A stretch of DNA of 64,000 bases from an uncultured Psychroserpens sp. (GCA_947488655.1 CANKZZ010000004.1:310001-374000), one strand, 5' to 3'. Numbered from the stretch's first letter, positions 45,201 to 54,682 are shown. Translations and numbers: made by a program. Notes: generated by a model not told the origin, from the sequence alone.

Positions 45201-47288
45201 AATGATGGTTGTGATAACACAGCATCATGTGACGTAACATATACATGGACTACAGTGTTAACTCCTGAAAATGATTCTTGTGAAGATGCGACACCAATTG
45301 CATGTGGAGATTCTGTAATGGGATCAACAGACTATGCAAGTCAAGAATCTGACTTACCATCTTGTGATACGAACTTGAATACATCACCAGGTGTATGGTA
45401 CGTATTAGAAGGTACAGGTGATATCCTTGATGTGACTGCTGATACATTTGGATCTGATTATGACACTAAATTAGGCGTCTTTGAAGGATCATGTGATGCA
45501 TTAGTATGTGTAGGTGGAAATGACGATACAGGAAGCTTACAATCTGAAGTATCATTCATATCTGAAGTAGGTGTAGATTACTACGTTTATGTTTCAGGAT
45601 TTGGTGGTAATACTGGAGAGTACATGTTAACTGTAGCGTGTGAAGTATTATCAGTTTGTGACTTTGCTGACGAGCTTGCTTGTGGTGATGTTGTAACTGG
45701 AGATACATCTATTGATGGTGCACAAGCTCTTGATGGGCAAGATTGTATATCTCAACCAACCGCTATCGGTGAATGGTACACATTTGTTGGTACAGGTGAT
45801 ACAGTGGTATTCTCTACATGTAGTGAAAACACAACGTATGACACGTATTTAAGTGCGTATTCTGATTGTGGTGTAACTTGTGTTGCTAATAATGATGACG
45901 CAGGTTGTACTCATAGTTCTCTTCACTCAACTATTGAAGTTGAAACTGTTGAAGGACAAGATTACAACATCTTCGTATCTGGATTCGTAAGTAGTTTTAC
46001 TGGACCAAGAACAGGAGCTTATGAGCTATCTGTTGACTGTGGAGATGATCTTGGAACTATCGTAGATTGCGGTGGACCAGGTGAAACTATCGAGGTGAAT
46101 AACTATTCTAATAATGAACTGTTAGAGTGGACATTTACATCTAGTACAGCAGATCCATTGACGTTAGACTTTAGTGGTGTAACTGAAAGTTTCTATGATC
46201 CTATTAGAGTATACGATGGTCTTGATGACAGTGCAACCTTATTAGGTACATTTAGTGGAGACTTAAGTGGAATATCTGTAACAACGACTCAGCAATCTGT
46301 GTTTGTTAGATTTGCAAGTGATGGTTCTGTAGCTGGATTCTCATTCGACGTTAATGTTGCTTGTGAAGCTGCTTGTACAGATGAAGCACCAGTACTAGAT
46401 TGTCCTGAGGGTGAAGACTTTGGACTAGTAGATGATGCACCAACTAATTTTGTTGATTCTGTTTTATACACAGATGATGATGGTGATGGTTCAACTTCTA
46501 TATATACCGAGGCTTCTTCAGTATCTGAAGGTGATTTTATCCAAACAGGAAGTGAATTTAGATTCATTTTTGAAGAAGGATATATCTTAACTTTCGGTGA
46601 AGGACCAGATTTTTCTCAAGGATATGTTACAGATCTTAGTGGTAATACATTACCAAGTTATGGTACATTTGAATTAGTTTACAACGAAGAGTATTTTGAC
46701 TATGATATTCAAAGAGATGGAGAGAATGTAGGTTTTGGAGGAATACTAGGAATCAACCCACCATCATGTGATGATTCATGGGTATTCTATAGCGAAGATG
46801 GACATAACAAAGCGTTTACATTAGAGTGTGCACAATTTAGTGCTACATTAAACTATAATCTTTCTCGTACATTCTCTGTAGAAGATGAGTGTGGTAATGT
46901 ATCTGAAGATTGTACTGTTGAGTATACTTGGTCTACAATTGCTGATAATACTTTTAGAGCTTCTAATGCAAACTTTGCTTTCACTGTTGGATCTAGAGAT
47001 CAAGTAAGTACTGAGGATGTAAAAATCGACTTTACTGCTTATCCAGTGCCTTTTGATAATGAAGTAAACATTGCTTACTCTTTTGAGTTTGATACAGATG
47101 TAACTATTGAGTTATTTGATACTAAAGGTTTACAAGTCTTTAGTGAAACTAACAAGAATTATGTTACTGGATCTAATAGTAAATCAACATTCGATTTAAC
47201 AAGATATTCAAGCCAAATGTTCTATGTGAAGTTAACTACTAGTCAAGGATCTGTTACTAAGAAGATTGTTTCTTCTGGTAAAAAGTAA
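36219..47288 (+). CDS. Giant cysteine-rich repeat surface protein with T9SS sorting domain
   Basis: The 3,689-residue cargo of type IX secretion begins with a signal peptide whose hydrophobic core is near residues 39-55 (ending SVIAQQ). The first ATG gives a basic N-region of about 36 residues; ATG at 36327 would give an ordinary signal peptide. Domain order: three about 79-residue units with PxxxEIAALFTDNC (about 69-310); an HYR-like unit; the four-Cys 83-residue tandem array (about 397-2388); three more units like the first ones (about 2390-2640); an anchor-like domain; two NDSCEDATPI-type carbohydrate/PPC-like domains; a CUB-like domain (about 3280-3390); and a T9SS type A C-terminal domain (about 3600-3689, FTAYPVPFDNEV to the end). 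It is probably a surface adhesin or fibrous protein. Its function is not known. Confidence 0.9.
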   Translation: MFMSNFTRSGRRAKIWQSITNLSCCSIDLKTKQFTSMKAMAFFMLFAFSVSSVIAQQSSRSTFISGCLSDAPSGFSEAEVALLYADECGDLTPEVEKVIVQDGDDCNWTSVITYYIKCGDLDETFKIDYFGGDNSAPVLNDGAEIPVGDQNLNLCFDSIPAGPSAAEIAALFTDNCSDVIVTKSGTPTGSDCEWSVNYQYNITDACGNMASAIDISYSGGDIRAPQLNKGAVVPTGEVGLNLCFSDKAQGPTVEDIAALFTDNCGNVNVEKQSTSKGSDCKWAAQYTYIIQDDCGNFAEPIVIDYRGGDIEAPVLSGVPGDVTVDCIDEVPFPVKGEVFATDNCSSKISIISSDDTSGLDGACLGGVIVRTYSATDDCGRTTSQEQIITVLPTPEAVVEAPVLPSNITCDEAASFLASDVTYSNGVSQGACSVSGSIEAEVDAQFTACGGTITVTYNGVDSCDRPLSAGPFVITVDPAPVAVFDGIEGGDLSCDDAATFVADSLSYTNGASSDACLIAGSVEGEVTNDYTVCGGFLYVDYVFTDDCERTINKKITFTVAPAPVAAFNAVEDMTISCDEAGSFEAGSLSYTNGALNDACLIAGFVEGEATPDYTECGGTITVNYTYTDDCERTIEAVQTITVEPAPMAAFDALEDMTISCDEAGSFEAGSLSYTNGALNEACLIAGSVEGEATPDYTECGGTITVDYTFTDDCQRTITAKQVITVEPAPMATFDALEDMTISCDEAGSFEAGSLSYTNGALNDACLIAGSVEGEATPDYTECGGTITVNYTYTDDCERTIEAVQTITVEPAPMATFDAVEDMTISCDEAGSFEAGSLGYTNGALNDACLIAGSVEGEAIPDYTECGGTITVNYTYTDDCERTIEAVQTITVEPAPMATFDAVEDMTISCDEAGTFEAGSLNYTNGALNEACLIAGSVEGEATPDYTECGGTITVDYTYTDDCERTITAKITVTVEPAPMATFDAVDDMTISCDEAGSFEAGLLGYTNGALNEACLIAGSVEGEATPDYTECGGTITVNYTYTDDCERTIEAVQTITVEPAPMATFDAVEDMTISCDEAGTFEAGSLSYTNGALNDACLIAGSVEGEATPDYTECGGTITVDYTYTDDCQRTITAKQVITVEPAPMATFDALEDMTISCDEAGSFEAGLLGYTNGALNDACLIAGSVEGEATPDYTECGGTITVNYTYTDDCERTIDAVQTITVEPAPMATFDAIENITVTCEEAGLITPGSLTYTNGAADEACLIAGSVTGELSGEYTECGGLLFIDWTYTDDCERTITERVQIKVNPAPMATFDAVEDMTISCDEAGSFEAGSLGYTNGASNEACLIVGSVEGEATPDYTECGGTITVNYTFTDDCERTIEAVQTITVEPAPMATFDDVQNITISCELANQYEVNPLGYSNGALNDACLIEGSVAGELSGDYTECGGTLYVDWTFTDDCERTITVRKTITVSPALMAEFEAVEDMTISCDEAGSFEAGSLNYTNGALNEACLIAGSVEGEATPDYTECGGTITVNYTFTDDCERTIEAVQTITVEPAPIATFDAVEDMTISCDEAGSFEAGSLSYTNGALNDACLIAGSVEGEATPDYTECGGTITVNYTYTDDCERTIEAVQTITVEPAPMATFDAVEDMTISCDEAGSFEAGSLSYTNGALNDACLIAGSVEGEATPDYTECGGTITVDWTFTDDCERTITAKITVTVEPAPIATFDAVEDMTISCDEAGSFEAGSLGYTNGALNDACLIAGSVEGEATPDYTECGGTITVNYTFTDDCERTIEAVQTITVEPAPMATFDAVEDMTISCDEAGTFEAGSLSYTNGALNDACLIAGSVEGEATPDYTECGGTITVDWTFTDDCERTITAKITVTVEPAPIATFDAVEDMTISCDEAGTFEAGSLGYTNGALNDACLIAGSVEGEATPDYTECGGTITVNYTFTDDCERTIEAVQTITVEPAPMATFDAVDDMTISCDEAGSFEAGSLSYTNGALNDACLIAGSVEGEATPDYTECGGTITVDWTFTDDCERTITAKITVTVEPAPIATFDAVEDMTISCDEAGTFEAGSLGYTNGALNDACLIAGSVEGEATPDYTECGGTITVNYTFTDDCERTIEAVQTITVEPAPMAAFDAVEDMTISCDEAGTFEAGSLSYTNGALNDACLIAGSVEGEATPDYTECGGTITVDWTFTDDCERTITAKITVTVEPAPMATFDAVEDMTISCEEANSFEAGSLGYTNGALNDACLIAGSVEGEATPDYTECGGSITVNYTFTDDCERTIEAVQTITVEPAPMAMFDEIEAASIACEDLATYVPEFLSYTNNGTEACEISGSVQGEAEPFDGSCGTFNVNFTFTDDCERTITATQVITVIDETAPVLVGELPQGESNLDLCFENRPEGPSEAEIAALFADNCGNVNVTKTVSAPQEDDCSWAVMYRYEIQDDCGNFANPVKIFYNGGDQSAPELTGTLPEGVTGLQCLSENPGAPSLDALNEAYTDNCGTVVITPLEPVITGDDCGWTATYEYTVVDACDNFADNIVIVNSGADTMAPVLEGELPMGQNSLDLCIDSDLEEPSEEEIAALFTDNCSVVTVTKIEKTFGTDCEWIRVFEYSAKDDCGNMSALVKVNYQGGDNSAPQPTGECDNEVMIIGTEMGAICPADASISLEIGDEISADDNSWSVAGLTIAQMNGTLVPCFTDNCADLSELTYRVTDKGEDRTDCSTTLTVTFEVEDNCENVSQPFVCTFIIVDDTAPIVECPEGEDYGVVTETPSGFADKAPYTDNCQADGQTQDFSDNLSSVIVEGGNYENRLLTSATDFSGNEELIDFDDLSSGEVIANQYISLGVAFSSTDIEEPQALSPSGTPSSPYALNNYDAVEQVGKPVFIDFTETQNRFAFMARTNSSGEDALEITVRCLLNNTVMGTETLVSSGTTFEFFGLESAAGFDRIELIATGPSNNAFSIDNLRFEGGGDTVENHTLVRTFTANDGCDNTASCDVTYTWTTVLTPENDSCEDATPIACGDSVMGSTDYASQESDLPSCDTNLNTSPGVWYVLEGTGDILDVTADTFGSDYDTKLGVFEGSCDALVCVGGNDDTGSLQSEVSFISEVGVDYYVYVSGFGGNTGEYMLTVACEVLSVCDFADELACGDVVTGDTSIDGAQALDGQDCISQPTAIGEWYTFVGTGDTVVFSTCSENTTYDTYLSAYSDCGVTCVANNDDAGCTHSSLHSTIEVETVEGQDYNIFVSGFVSSFTGPRTGAYELSVDCGDDLGTIVDCGGPGETIEVNNYSNNELLEWTFTSSTADPLTLDFSGVTESFYDPIRVYDGLDDSATLLGTFSGDLSGISVTTTQQSVFVRFASDGSVAGFSFDVNVACEAACTDEAPVLDCPEGEDFGLVDDAPTNFVDSVLYTDDDGDGSTSIYTEASSVSEGDFIQTGSEFRFIFEEGYILTFGEGPDFSQGYVTDLSGNTLPSYGTFELVYNEEYFDYDIQRDGENVGFGGILGINPPSCDDSWVFYSEDGHNKAFTLECAQFSATLNYNLSRTFSVEDECGNVSEDCTVEYTWSTIADNTFRASNANFAFTVGSRDQVSTEDVKIDFTAYPVPFDNEVNIAYSFEFDTDVTIELFDTKGLQVFSETNKNYVTGSNSKSTFDLTRYSSQMFYVKLTTSQGSVTKKIVSSGKK
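37407..43382 (+). repeat. Tandem array of about 24 coding repeats, 249 bp each
   Basis: Units of exactly 83 codons repeat in register; the boundaries I checked give 249-base steps. The first well-matched unit starts at 37911, after two diverged units from 37407 and 37662, and the last diverged unit starts at 43140. The 21 central units are near identical, except the units at 39903 and 40401. Each unit keeps four cysteines at fixed places (TISCDEAG, NDACLIAG, TECGGTI, TDDCERT). The family looks like HYR-like domains with four cysteines. Such DNA is prone to recombination and to assembly collapse. Confidence 0.95.
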
Positions 47289-47326
47289 TTGATAAATAAT
47301 TAGGGATAATCCCTAAGGGTAATATT

Positions 47327-47358
47327 AAAGGCAGCTATTTTATAGCTGCCTTTTTTTT
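47327..47358 (+). terminator. Intrinsic terminator of the giant gene
   Basis: A 12-bp perfect stem AAAGGCAGCTAT / ATAGCTGCCTTT with a TTT loop is followed by a T run. A smaller TTAGGG / CCCTAA hairpin (47300-47316) precedes it. Confidence 0.9.
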
Positions 47359-47524
47359 ATTTTTTTTTCTTTGGAAATGAGCCTCACATAAAATTTATTA
47401 TACTTATAAGAGCTACAGTTTTGAGTTCTACTGTTGTGATATTTCTCTTACATGTAGATTGCCCTTACCATTTTAAAATGATAAAAATAGGTGAGTTTTA
47501 ATATTTCAGTAGAAAGTGTTTTAA

Positions 47525-47887
47525 CTAAAGTATACTATTTGCCCAAGTGATAGCTTCTGGGAGCATATCAAAAATTTCGAAAGGTTTGTCTAAAAATAGC
47601 TTTTCTATTTGAGCTGTACTTTTTGCCATATAGTTTTGTGAAACCACACAAAAACCCGATAAGTTTTTAACTTTAGCAACTTCTTTATACACTGCAGGAT
47701 CCACTGAGTATGAATTTACTCTATGCGTTATATATACAAACTGTTTATTGCTAAAATAAGTGTTGGCAATATTTGTAAGTACTTTGTTATGAGTTATGGT
47801 AATATTGACACCAGTTTTTATAGTAACTACCATGTAGTTTTCATAGATATGAACATCGCAAAAGTCTAGTGTTAATTTATCTGTCAT
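47525..47887 (-). CDS. Small protein of unknown function, STAS/SpoIIAA-like in outline
   Basis: A 120-residue cytosolic protein with alternating strands and helices (IYENYMVVTIKTGVNI, FVYITHRVNSYSVDPAVYKEVAK, GFCVVSQNYMAKSTAQIEKLFL, MLPEAITWANSIL). This outline is similar to SpoIIAA/STAS-type domains used in protein-protein switching, but no serine phosphorylation site is clear, so I leave the function open. It stands alone between the giant gene and clpC, with a strong terminator upstream of it. Confidence 0.55.
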   Translation of the reverse strand: MTDKLTLDFCDVHIYENYMVVTIKTGVNITITHNKVLTNIANTYFSNKQFVYITHRVNSYSVDPAVYKEVAKVKNLSGFCVVSQNYMAKSTAQIEKLFLDKPFEIFDMLPEAITWANSIL

Positions 47888-47920
47888 CTTTTAAAGTTAG
47901 TAAACATTAGTTGTAAGAAC

Positions 47921-47955
47921 AAAAAAAGCCTCTTAATATTAAGAGGCTTTTTTAT
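47921..47955 (-). terminator. Intrinsic terminator of clpC
   Basis: A 32-base perfect palindrome at 47922-47953, with core GCCTCTTAAT / ATTAAGAGGC flanked by A and T runs. It lies 16 bases past the clpC stop and insulates the small gene that follows on the same strand. Confidence 0.9.
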
Positions 47956-47970
47956 TATTTAAATATTTAA

Positions 47971-50520
47971 TTAAGATTCTGTCTTCGTTTCAGGTTTAAT
48001 TATCTTAATTGTTAACTCATCTAACTTGCTGTCTAAATCCATATGTATAGTATCTCCTTCTTGTAATTGAGAGTTAATGATTTCTTCAGCAAGAGCATCT
48101 TCTATGTATTTTTGAATAGCTCTTTTTAATGGTCGTGCACCATAATCCTTATCAAATCCTTTTTCGGCTATATAATCTTTTGCTTTTTTACTAAGCTTAA
48201 GTTGATATCCTAAATCTTTAATTCTTGTTATAAGCTGCGCTAATTCGATATCAATAATTTTATTAATATCTTCTCTTTCTAGAGCATTAAAGACCATTAC
48301 GTCGTCAATTCTATTTAAAAACTCTGGAGCAAATGCTTTTTTAAGAGCGTTTTCTATAATACTCTTAGTGTTATCATTTATTTGAGCAGATCTTGCAGCT
48401 GTACCAAAACCAACGCCTTGTCCAAAATCTTTTAATTTTCTGGCTCCAATATTTGAAGTCATGATAATTATTGTGTTTCTAAAATCTATTTTACGACCAA
48501 GACTATCTGTTAAATAACCATCATCTAAAACTTGTAAAAGCATATTAAAAACATCTGGATGAGCCTTTTCTATTTCATCTAATAAAATTACTGCATAAGG
48601 TTTGCGTCTAACCTTTTCTGTAAGTTGTCCACCTTCTTCATAACCTACGTAACCTGGAGGTGCTCCAATTAATCTAGAGATTGCGAATTTTTCCATGTAT
48701 TCACTCATATCTATTCTAACTAATGCTTCTTCACTATCAAATAATTCTCTAGCTAGCACTTTTGCTAATTGTGTTTTACCTACTCCTGTTTGACCTAAAA
48801 ATATAAATGAACCAATTGGCTTATTAGGATCTTTAAGTCCAGCACGATTACGTTGTATGGCTTTTACGACTTTAGCAACTGCATCATCTTGTCCAATAAC
48901 CTTACCTTTAATGAGTTCTGGCAATTCTACAAGTTTATTACTCTCGGTCTGGGCAATTCTATTTACAGGGATTCCTGTCATCATAGAAACCACATCGGCA
49001 ACATTATCTTCTGTTACGATTTCTTTATGCTGCTTTGTTTCTTCTTCCCATTTCTCTTGAGCAATTGCTAATTCTTTTTCTAAGCGCTTTTCATCATCTC
49101 TTAATTTAGCAGCCTCTTCATATTTCTGTTTTTTCACAACAGAATTTTTAGTTTCTTTTACCTCTTCTAATTTTTGTTCTAACTCTAAAATTTGTTTAGG
49201 TACGTCTATATTAGTAATATGAACGCGAGAGCCTGCTTCATCCAAGGCATCGATAGCTTTATCTGGTAAAAAACGCTCAGTCATATATCTATTAGTTAAT
49301 TTTACACAAGCTTCTATAGCTTCATCTGTATAATCAACATTGTGATGCTCCTCGTATTTACCTTTTATATTATTTAATATTTCTATAGTCTCTTCTACCG
49401 TAGTAGGCTCTACAATTACCTTTTGGAAACGACGCTCTAATGCACCATCTTTTTCTATATACTGTCTGTATTCATCTAACGTAGTAGCACCAATACATTG
49501 TATTTCTCCTCTTGCCAATGCTGGTTTAAACATATTAGAAGCATCTAAGCTCCCAGTAGCTCCACCTGCACCTACAATGGTATGAATTTCATCAATAAAA
49601 AGAATTATGTCGTCATTTTTCTCAAGCTCGTTCATGACCGCTTTCATGCGCTCTTCAAATTGACCACGGTACTTTGTACCTGCAACGAGGCTAGCAAGAT
49701 CTAATGTTACAACACGTTTGTTAAAAAGTATTCTTGATACTTTTCGTTTAACAATACGCAATGCTAAGCCTTCTGCAATTGCAGATTTACCAACACCAGG
49801 TTCTCCTATTAATAACGGATTATTTTTTTTACGTCTACTCAAAATTTGTGACACACGTTGTATTTCTTTCTCTCTACCAACAACAGGGTCTAGTTTGCCT
49901 TCTTCTGCCATGACAGTAAGGTCTCTACCAAAATTATCTAAAACAGGTGTTTTAGATTTTTTTGTTGATTTGCCTGTAGATTGCCCAAACGGGTTTTCTT
50001 TAGAGTCATCTTCTTGATTAGGTTCGTCATCAGAGAATGATTCGCTTCTTGGGATTTCTAAATAATCATCATCGTTTGTAATCATAAATTTGAATTGTTC
50101 TTTTACATTATCATAATCTATCTTCAACTTATTTAAAAGTTTTGTAGTTGGGTCATTTTCATTTCTTAAAATACACAATAATAAATGAGCAGTGTTTATA
50201 GATGTACTTTGAAACAACTTAGCTTCTAAAAAAGTTGTTTTTAAAGCACGCTCTGCTTGTCTAGTGAGGTGTAAATTCTTTTTTTCGTTAGAGGACACTG
50301 TAATGTTTGGGTTAGCAGGACTTAAAATCTCAACCTTTCTTCTAAGGTGGTTTAAGTCTACGTCCAACGCATTTAAAATGTCTATAGCTTTGCCATTACC
50401 ATCGCGAAGAAGGCCTAACATTAAATGTTCTGTACCAATAAAATCGTGACCTAATCGCAATGCTTCTTCTTTGCTATATGCAATTACATCTTTAACTCTT
50501 GGGGAAAAATTATCATCCAT
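47971..50520 (-). CDS. clpC: ATP-dependent Clp protease ATP-binding subunit ClpC
   Basis: The start is placed at the ATG at 50520 ([20 protein letters not shown]...), matching the usual family N-terminus; the ATG at 50538 is less likely. The 849-residue Hsp100 unfoldase has an N-terminal double Clp_N domain (1-150), a first AAA+ module with Walker A GEPGVGKS (about 239-246), a middle coiled-coil domain ([20 protein letters not shown]), a second AAA+ module ([16 protein letters not shown]) and a C-terminal D2-small domain. It feeds substrates to ClpP for protein quality control. It is divergent from gyrA. Confidence 0.96.
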   Translation of the reverse strand: MDDNFSPRVKDVIAYSKEEALRLGHDFIGTEHLMLGLLRDGNGKAIDILNALDVDLNHLRRKVEILSPANPNITVSSNEKKNLHLTRQAERALKTTFLEAKLFQSTSINTAHLLLCILRNENDPTTKLLNKLKIDYDNVKEQFKFMITNDDDYLEIPRSESFSDDEPNQEDDSKENPFGQSTGKSTKKSKTPVLDNFGRDLTVMAEEGKLDPVVGREKEIQRVSQILSRRKKNNPLLIGEPGVGKSAIAEGLALRIVKRKVSRILFNKRVVTLDLASLVAGTKYRGQFEERMKAVMNELEKNDDIILFIDEIHTIVGAGGATGSLDASNMFKPALARGEIQCIGATTLDEYRQYIEKDGALERRFQKVIVEPTTVEETIEILNNIKGKYEEHHNVDYTDEAIEACVKLTNRYMTERFLPDKAIDALDEAGSRVHITNIDVPKQILELEQKLEEVKETKNSVVKKQKYEEAAKLRDDEKRLEKELAIAQEKWEEETKQHKEIVTEDNVADVVSMMTGIPVNRIAQTESNKLVELPELIKGKVIGQDDAVAKVVKAIQRNRAGLKDPNKPIGSFIFLGQTGVGKTQLAKVLARELFDSEEALVRIDMSEYMEKFAISRLIGAPPGYVGYEEGGQLTEKVRRKPYAVILLDEIEKAHPDVFNMLLQVLDDGYLTDSLGRKIDFRNTIIIMTSNIGARKLKDFGQGVGFGTAARSAQINDNTKSIIENALKKAFAPEFLNRIDDVMVFNALEREDINKIIDIELAQLITRIKDLGYQLKLSKKAKDYIAEKGFDKDYGARPLKRAIQKYIEDALAEEIINSQLQEGDTIHMDLDSKLDELTIKIIKPETKTES

Positions 50521-50777
50521 AGTAATCTCTTTCTGCATTAAAAATAATAAAATCTACCTATAAAAAGGCAAAAACTATACCTTAAATAAAGGCATGCTAC
50601 TAATAGAGTAAAAAAACTTTACAAATTCAAAGTTTTTAACAAAAGACTTATTAAAAATTTGACTAAAATTTGTTAATAAATAGTTCTAAATTTAGATTGA
50701 AAAAGACGCATAAACACTACAGAAATCCTTATCTTAGCCTGATTTGAAAACCTACAAAAATCTAATTTATATAATAT

Positions 50778-53327
50778 ATGGAAGAAGGAGAGAAATTGAT
50801 CCCTATCAACATTGAGGATGAAATGAAATCTGCCTACATTGATTATTCAATGTCGGTCATTGTGTCACGTGCGTTACCAGATGTGAGAGATGGTTTAAAA
50901 CCAGTTCACAGACGTGTACTTTATGGGATGCATGAACTTGGTGTTAGGTCAAATACTGCTCATAAAAAATCAGCAAGAATAGTTGGAGAAGTTCTAGGTA
51001 AGTATCACCCTCATGGAGATACATCTGTCTATGATGCTATGGTGCGTATGGCTCAAGAATGGAGTTTACGTTACATGCTAGTTGATGGTCAAGGAAACTT
51101 TGGTTCTATAGATGGTGACAGTCCTGCAGCAATGCGTTATACTGAAGCTAGAATGAAAAAAATATCTGAAGAAATGCTCGCAGATATTGATAAAGAAACT
51201 GTAGATCATAAATTAAATTTTGATGACACATTACAAGAACCAACTGTCCTGCCAACTAGAATACCAGGATTACTTGTTAATGGTGCCTCTGGTATTGCAG
51301 TAGGTATGGCTACAAACATGCCTCCTCATAACTTATCTGAAGTTATTGATGGTACTGTAGCCTATATTGATAATAATGATATTGAGATAGATGAATTAAT
51401 ACAGCATGTTAAAGCTCCAGATTTTCCAACGGGAGGAACAATCTATGGCTATGATGGTGTTCGTGAAGCATTTAAAACAGGACGAGGACGAATTGTCATT
51501 CGTGGAAAAGCAAGAATCGAAGAAGTACAAGGAAGAGAAAGTATAGTTGTTACCGAAATTCCTTACCAAGTCAATAAGGCAGACATGATTAAAAAAACTG
51601 CCGATTTAGTTAACGATAAAAAGATTGAAGGCATTTCTCTTATTAGAGATGAGTCTGATAGAAATGGTATGCGTATTGTTTACGTTTTAAAGCGCGATGC
51701 AATACCTAACATTGTATTAAATATGTTGTATAAGTATACTGCATTACAATCTTCATTTAGCGTTAACAACATTGCTTTAGTAAAAGGTCGCCCACAATTG
51801 TTGAATCTTAAAGAAATGATTCATCATTTTGTAGAGCATAGACATGATGTTGTTGTAAGACGTACTAAATATGAATTACGCAAAGCGGAAGAAAGAGCAC
51901 ACATCTTAGAAGGTTTAATTATAGCCTCAGATAATATTGATGAAGTTATTGCAATTATTAGAGCATCTGCAAATGCAGATGAAGCAAGAGCTAAATTAAT
52001 TGAGCGCTTTAAGCTATCAGAGATACAAGCTAAAGCCATCGTAGAGATGCGATTACGTCAACTTACAGGATTAGAGCAAGATAAATTGCGTAATGAGTAT
52101 GATGAGTTGATGAAAACCATTGAAGATTTAAAAGATATTCTTGATAAGGTTGATCGTCGTTATGAGATTATTAAAGAAGAACTTTTGGTAATCAAAGAAA
52201 AATATGGAGATGAGCGTCGATCATTAATCGAATATGCTGGAGGAGACTTAAGCATAGAAGATATGATACCAGATGAGCAAGTAGTAATTACAATCTCTCA
52301 TGCAGGATATATTAAAAGAACATCACTTACAGAATATAAAACTCAAAATAGAGGAGGTGTTGGGCAAAAAGCCTCAACAACTCGTAATGAAGATTTCTTA
52401 GAACATTTATTTGTTGGGACAAACCACCAATACATGTTATTTTTCACACAAAAAGGAAAATGTTTCTGGATGCGTGTTTACGAGATCCCAGAGGGTAGTA
52501 AGACTTCAAAAGGTAGAGCAATTCAAAATTTAATAAATATTGAGCAAGATGATAAAGTGATGGCTTTCATTTGTACTCAAGATTTAAAAGATGAAGCGTA
52601 TATTAATAGTCATTATGTTATAATGGCAACCAAAAAAGGTCAGGTTAAGAAAACGTCATTAGAACAATACTCTAGACCTCGTACCAATGGTATTAATGCC
52701 ATAACTATAAAAGAAGATGATGAATTACTAGAAGCAAAATTAACTACTGGTAACAGCCAAGTAATGTTAGCATTAAAATCTGGTAAAGCAATTAGATTTG
52801 AAGAAGAAAAAACTAGACCAATGGGTAGAAATGCTTCTGGTGTTAGAGGAATTAGATTAGCTAATGAAACAGATGAAGTAGTTGGTATGATTGCTGTTGA
52901 AAATCCACAAGAAGAATCTGTTTTGGTAGTTTCTGAAAATGGCTACGGAAAACGAAGCTATATAGATGATCCAGAAGATGGAGAAGCGATTTATAGAATT
53001 ACAAATCGTGGCGGAAAAGGTGTAAAAACAATTTCTGTTACAGAAAAAACGGGTCATTTAGTTGCAATTAAGACAGTAACAGATGACGATGATTTAATGA
53101 TTATAAATAAATCGGGTATTGCTATTAGAATGGCAGTTGCAGATTTGAGAGTAATGGGTAGAGCTACACAAGGTGTAAAACTTATTAATCTTAAAGGTAG
53201 TGACTCTATTGCAGCAGTAGCTAAAGTAATGAAAGAAGAAGAGGAAGAGGCACTTGATATTGATGATGCTGATAATCAGGACATTAATAAAGATGGCACA
53301 ACTCTTGATTCTAACGAAGAAGAATAA
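50778..53327 (+). CDS. gyrA: DNA gyrase subunit A
   Basis: Subunit A cuts and rejoins DNA to introduce negative supercoils. The 849-residue sequence has the catalytic tyrosine in MRYTEARM (Tyr121) and the quinolone-resistance region [11 protein letters not shown], where a threonine (Thr82) sits at the place of E. coli Ser83. The C-terminal half has the six-bladed DNA-wrapping domain, with a GyrA-box-like [10 protein letters not shown] near residue 530, and ends in an acidic tail ([12 protein letters not shown]). It is followed by a TPR gene after 27 bases, probably cotranscribed. Confidence 0.98.
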   Translation: MEEGEKLIPINIEDEMKSAYIDYSMSVIVSRALPDVRDGLKPVHRRVLYGMHELGVRSNTAHKKSARIVGEVLGKYHPHGDTSVYDAMVRMAQEWSLRYMLVDGQGNFGSIDGDSPAAMRYTEARMKKISEEMLADIDKETVDHKLNFDDTLQEPTVLPTRIPGLLVNGASGIAVGMATNMPPHNLSEVIDGTVAYIDNNDIEIDELIQHVKAPDFPTGGTIYGYDGVREAFKTGRGRIVIRGKARIEEVQGRESIVVTEIPYQVNKADMIKKTADLVNDKKIEGISLIRDESDRNGMRIVYVLKRDAIPNIVLNMLYKYTALQSSFSVNNIALVKGRPQLLNLKEMIHHFVEHRHDVVVRRTKYELRKAEERAHILEGLIIASDNIDEVIAIIRASANADEARAKLIERFKLSEIQAKAIVEMRLRQLTGLEQDKLRNEYDELMKTIEDLKDILDKVDRRYEIIKEELLVIKEKYGDERRSLIEYAGGDLSIEDMIPDEQVVITISHAGYIKRTSLTEYKTQNRGGVGQKASTTRNEDFLEHLFVGTNHQYMLFFTQKGKCFWMRVYEIPEGSKTSKGRAIQNLINIEQDDKVMAFICTQDLKDEAYINSHYVIMATKKGQVKKTSLEQYSRPRTNGINAITIKEDDELLEAKLTTGNSQVMLALKSGKAIRFEEEKTRPMGRNASGVRGIRLANETDEVVGMIAVENPQEESVLVVSENGYGKRSYIDDPEDGEAIYRITNRGGKGVKTISVTEKTGHLVAIKTVTDDDDLMIINKSGIAIRMAVADLRVMGRATQGVKLINLKGSDSIAAVAKVMKEEEEEALDIDDADNQDINKDGTTLDSNEEE

Positions 53328-53354
53328 TTACATAAACACTAAAAATAACTAATA

Positions 53355-54629
53355 ATGAAAAAACAATTTATTGTTGCTCTTGCACTGTTAGTAAGTACGA
53401 TTTCTTTTGCACAAAAGAGCGAGCTTAAAACAGCTGAAAAGGCAATCAAATCAGGAAATTTTGCAGATGCTAAATCGGCAATTCAAACTGCAGAACCTTT
53501 AATAGCAAATGCAGACGACAAATTAAAAGCTAAGTTTTATTTTCTTAAAGGGCAGGCTTTATATGCAGGTGGTTCAGGTTCAAGCACAGAAATGGACCAA
53601 GCTATTGAAAGTTTTAATATGGTACAAAAAGTAGAAGGGTCATCTAAAGGTAAATATAGTTCTACTATAGAAGACTTAAAATCTCAAATGCTTAATAACT
53701 TTCTAACAAAAGCTAACGCAGCTATACAGAGTAAAGATTATGCAGCATCATCTGTAGGATTTGACAAAGCCTACCGTATGTCTCCAAAAGATACAATATA
53801 TCTATATTATGCAGCTTCAACAGCAGTATCTGGTCAAGACTATAAAACATCTTTAAAGTATTATGAAGAACTTAGAGATTTAGGTTTTAAAGGTATAGGA
53901 GTAGAGTATACAGCTGTTAATAAAGAGTCTGGTGAAGTAGAAACTTTTGATAACAAGTCATTAAGAGATATATCTGTTAGAGCAGGTACTCATACAGCGC
54001 CAAAAGACACTAAAACTGAGTCTAAATCTGCCGAAATTGTTAAAAACATTGCCTTAATACATTTAAGTAATGGTGATAACGAAAAAGCTATAGAAGCAAT
54101 GAAATTAGCTAGAGAGCAAAATCCAGATGATTTAGGATTATTAATTTCTGAAGCTAATGTTCAACTCAAAATGGGTAATAAAGATCGTTTTTCAGAATTA
54201 ATGAAAGAAGCGACTCTTAAAGATCCTAAAAATCCTGAGTTACAGTATAATTTAGGTGTAATTGCTGCCGAAGCTGGAGAAAAAGAAGCTGCAATGAAAT
54301 ATTATGACAAAGCTATTGAATTAGATCCATCATACTCTGATGCTTACAATAACATCGCTGTATTAATATTAGCAGAAGAGAGCTCTATAGTTGAAGAAAT
54401 GAATTCTCTTGGAAATTCTAGCGCAGATAATAAGCGTTATGATGAGTTAAGAGCAGAAAGAACAAAAATATTTGAATCTGCAATTCCTTATTTAGAAACG
54501 ACTTTAAAGTTAAAGCCTAAAAATGTGCAAGCAGCACAAACTCTTATGAATATTTATAGAGGAAGTGGTCAAACAGAAAAATATAAAGCGATGAAAGCTA
54601 GAGTTGAAGAACTCGAAGCTGGAAATTAA
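53355..54629 (+). CDS. Exported tetratricopeptide-repeat protein
   Basis: The 424-residue protein has a signal peptide (ending TISFAQ) and at least five TPR-like helix pairs, for example AEKAIKSGNFADAKSAIQTA, NGDNEKAIEAMKLAREQNP, YNLGVIAAEAGEKEAAMKYYDKAIELDP and FESAIPYLETTLKLKP. It is probably a periplasmic scaffold or envelope protein. It lies 27 bases after gyrA, an order that I recall as common in flavobacteria, and is ended by an intrinsic terminator. Its precise role is unknown. Confidence 0.75.
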   Translation: MKKQFIVALALLVSTISFAQKSELKTAEKAIKSGNFADAKSAIQTAEPLIANADDKLKAKFYFLKGQALYAGGSGSSTEMDQAIESFNMVQKVEGSSKGKYSSTIEDLKSQMLNNFLTKANAAIQSKDYAASSVGFDKAYRMSPKDTIYLYYAASTAVSGQDYKTSLKYYEELRDLGFKGIGVEYTAVNKESGEVETFDNKSLRDISVRAGTHTAPKDTKTESKSAEIVKNIALIHLSNGDNEKAIEAMKLAREQNPDDLGLLISEANVQLKMGNKDRFSELMKEATLKDPKNPELQYNLGVIAAEAGEKEAAMKYYDKAIELDPSYSDAYNNIAVLILAEESSIVEEMNSLGNSSADNKRYDELRAERTKIFESAIPYLETTLKLKPKNVQAAQTLMNIYRGSGQTEKYKAMKARVEELEAGN

Positions 54630-54647
54630 AAAGCAAAATATATTAGT

Positions 54648-54682
54648 AAAAAGGCGATTAGAATTTCTAATCGCCTTTTTTT
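54648..54682 (+). terminator. Intrinsic terminator of gyrA-TPR operon
   Basis: A stem AAAGGCGATTAGAA / TTCTAATCGCCTTT is followed by a T run. It touches the stop codon of the convergent NlpC/P60 gene and probably serves both directions. Confidence 0.85.

Noticed and set aside
45250-45447. Antisense frames within the giant gene
   Set aside because: They are low-complexity shadows of the repetitive coding strand without plausible starts.
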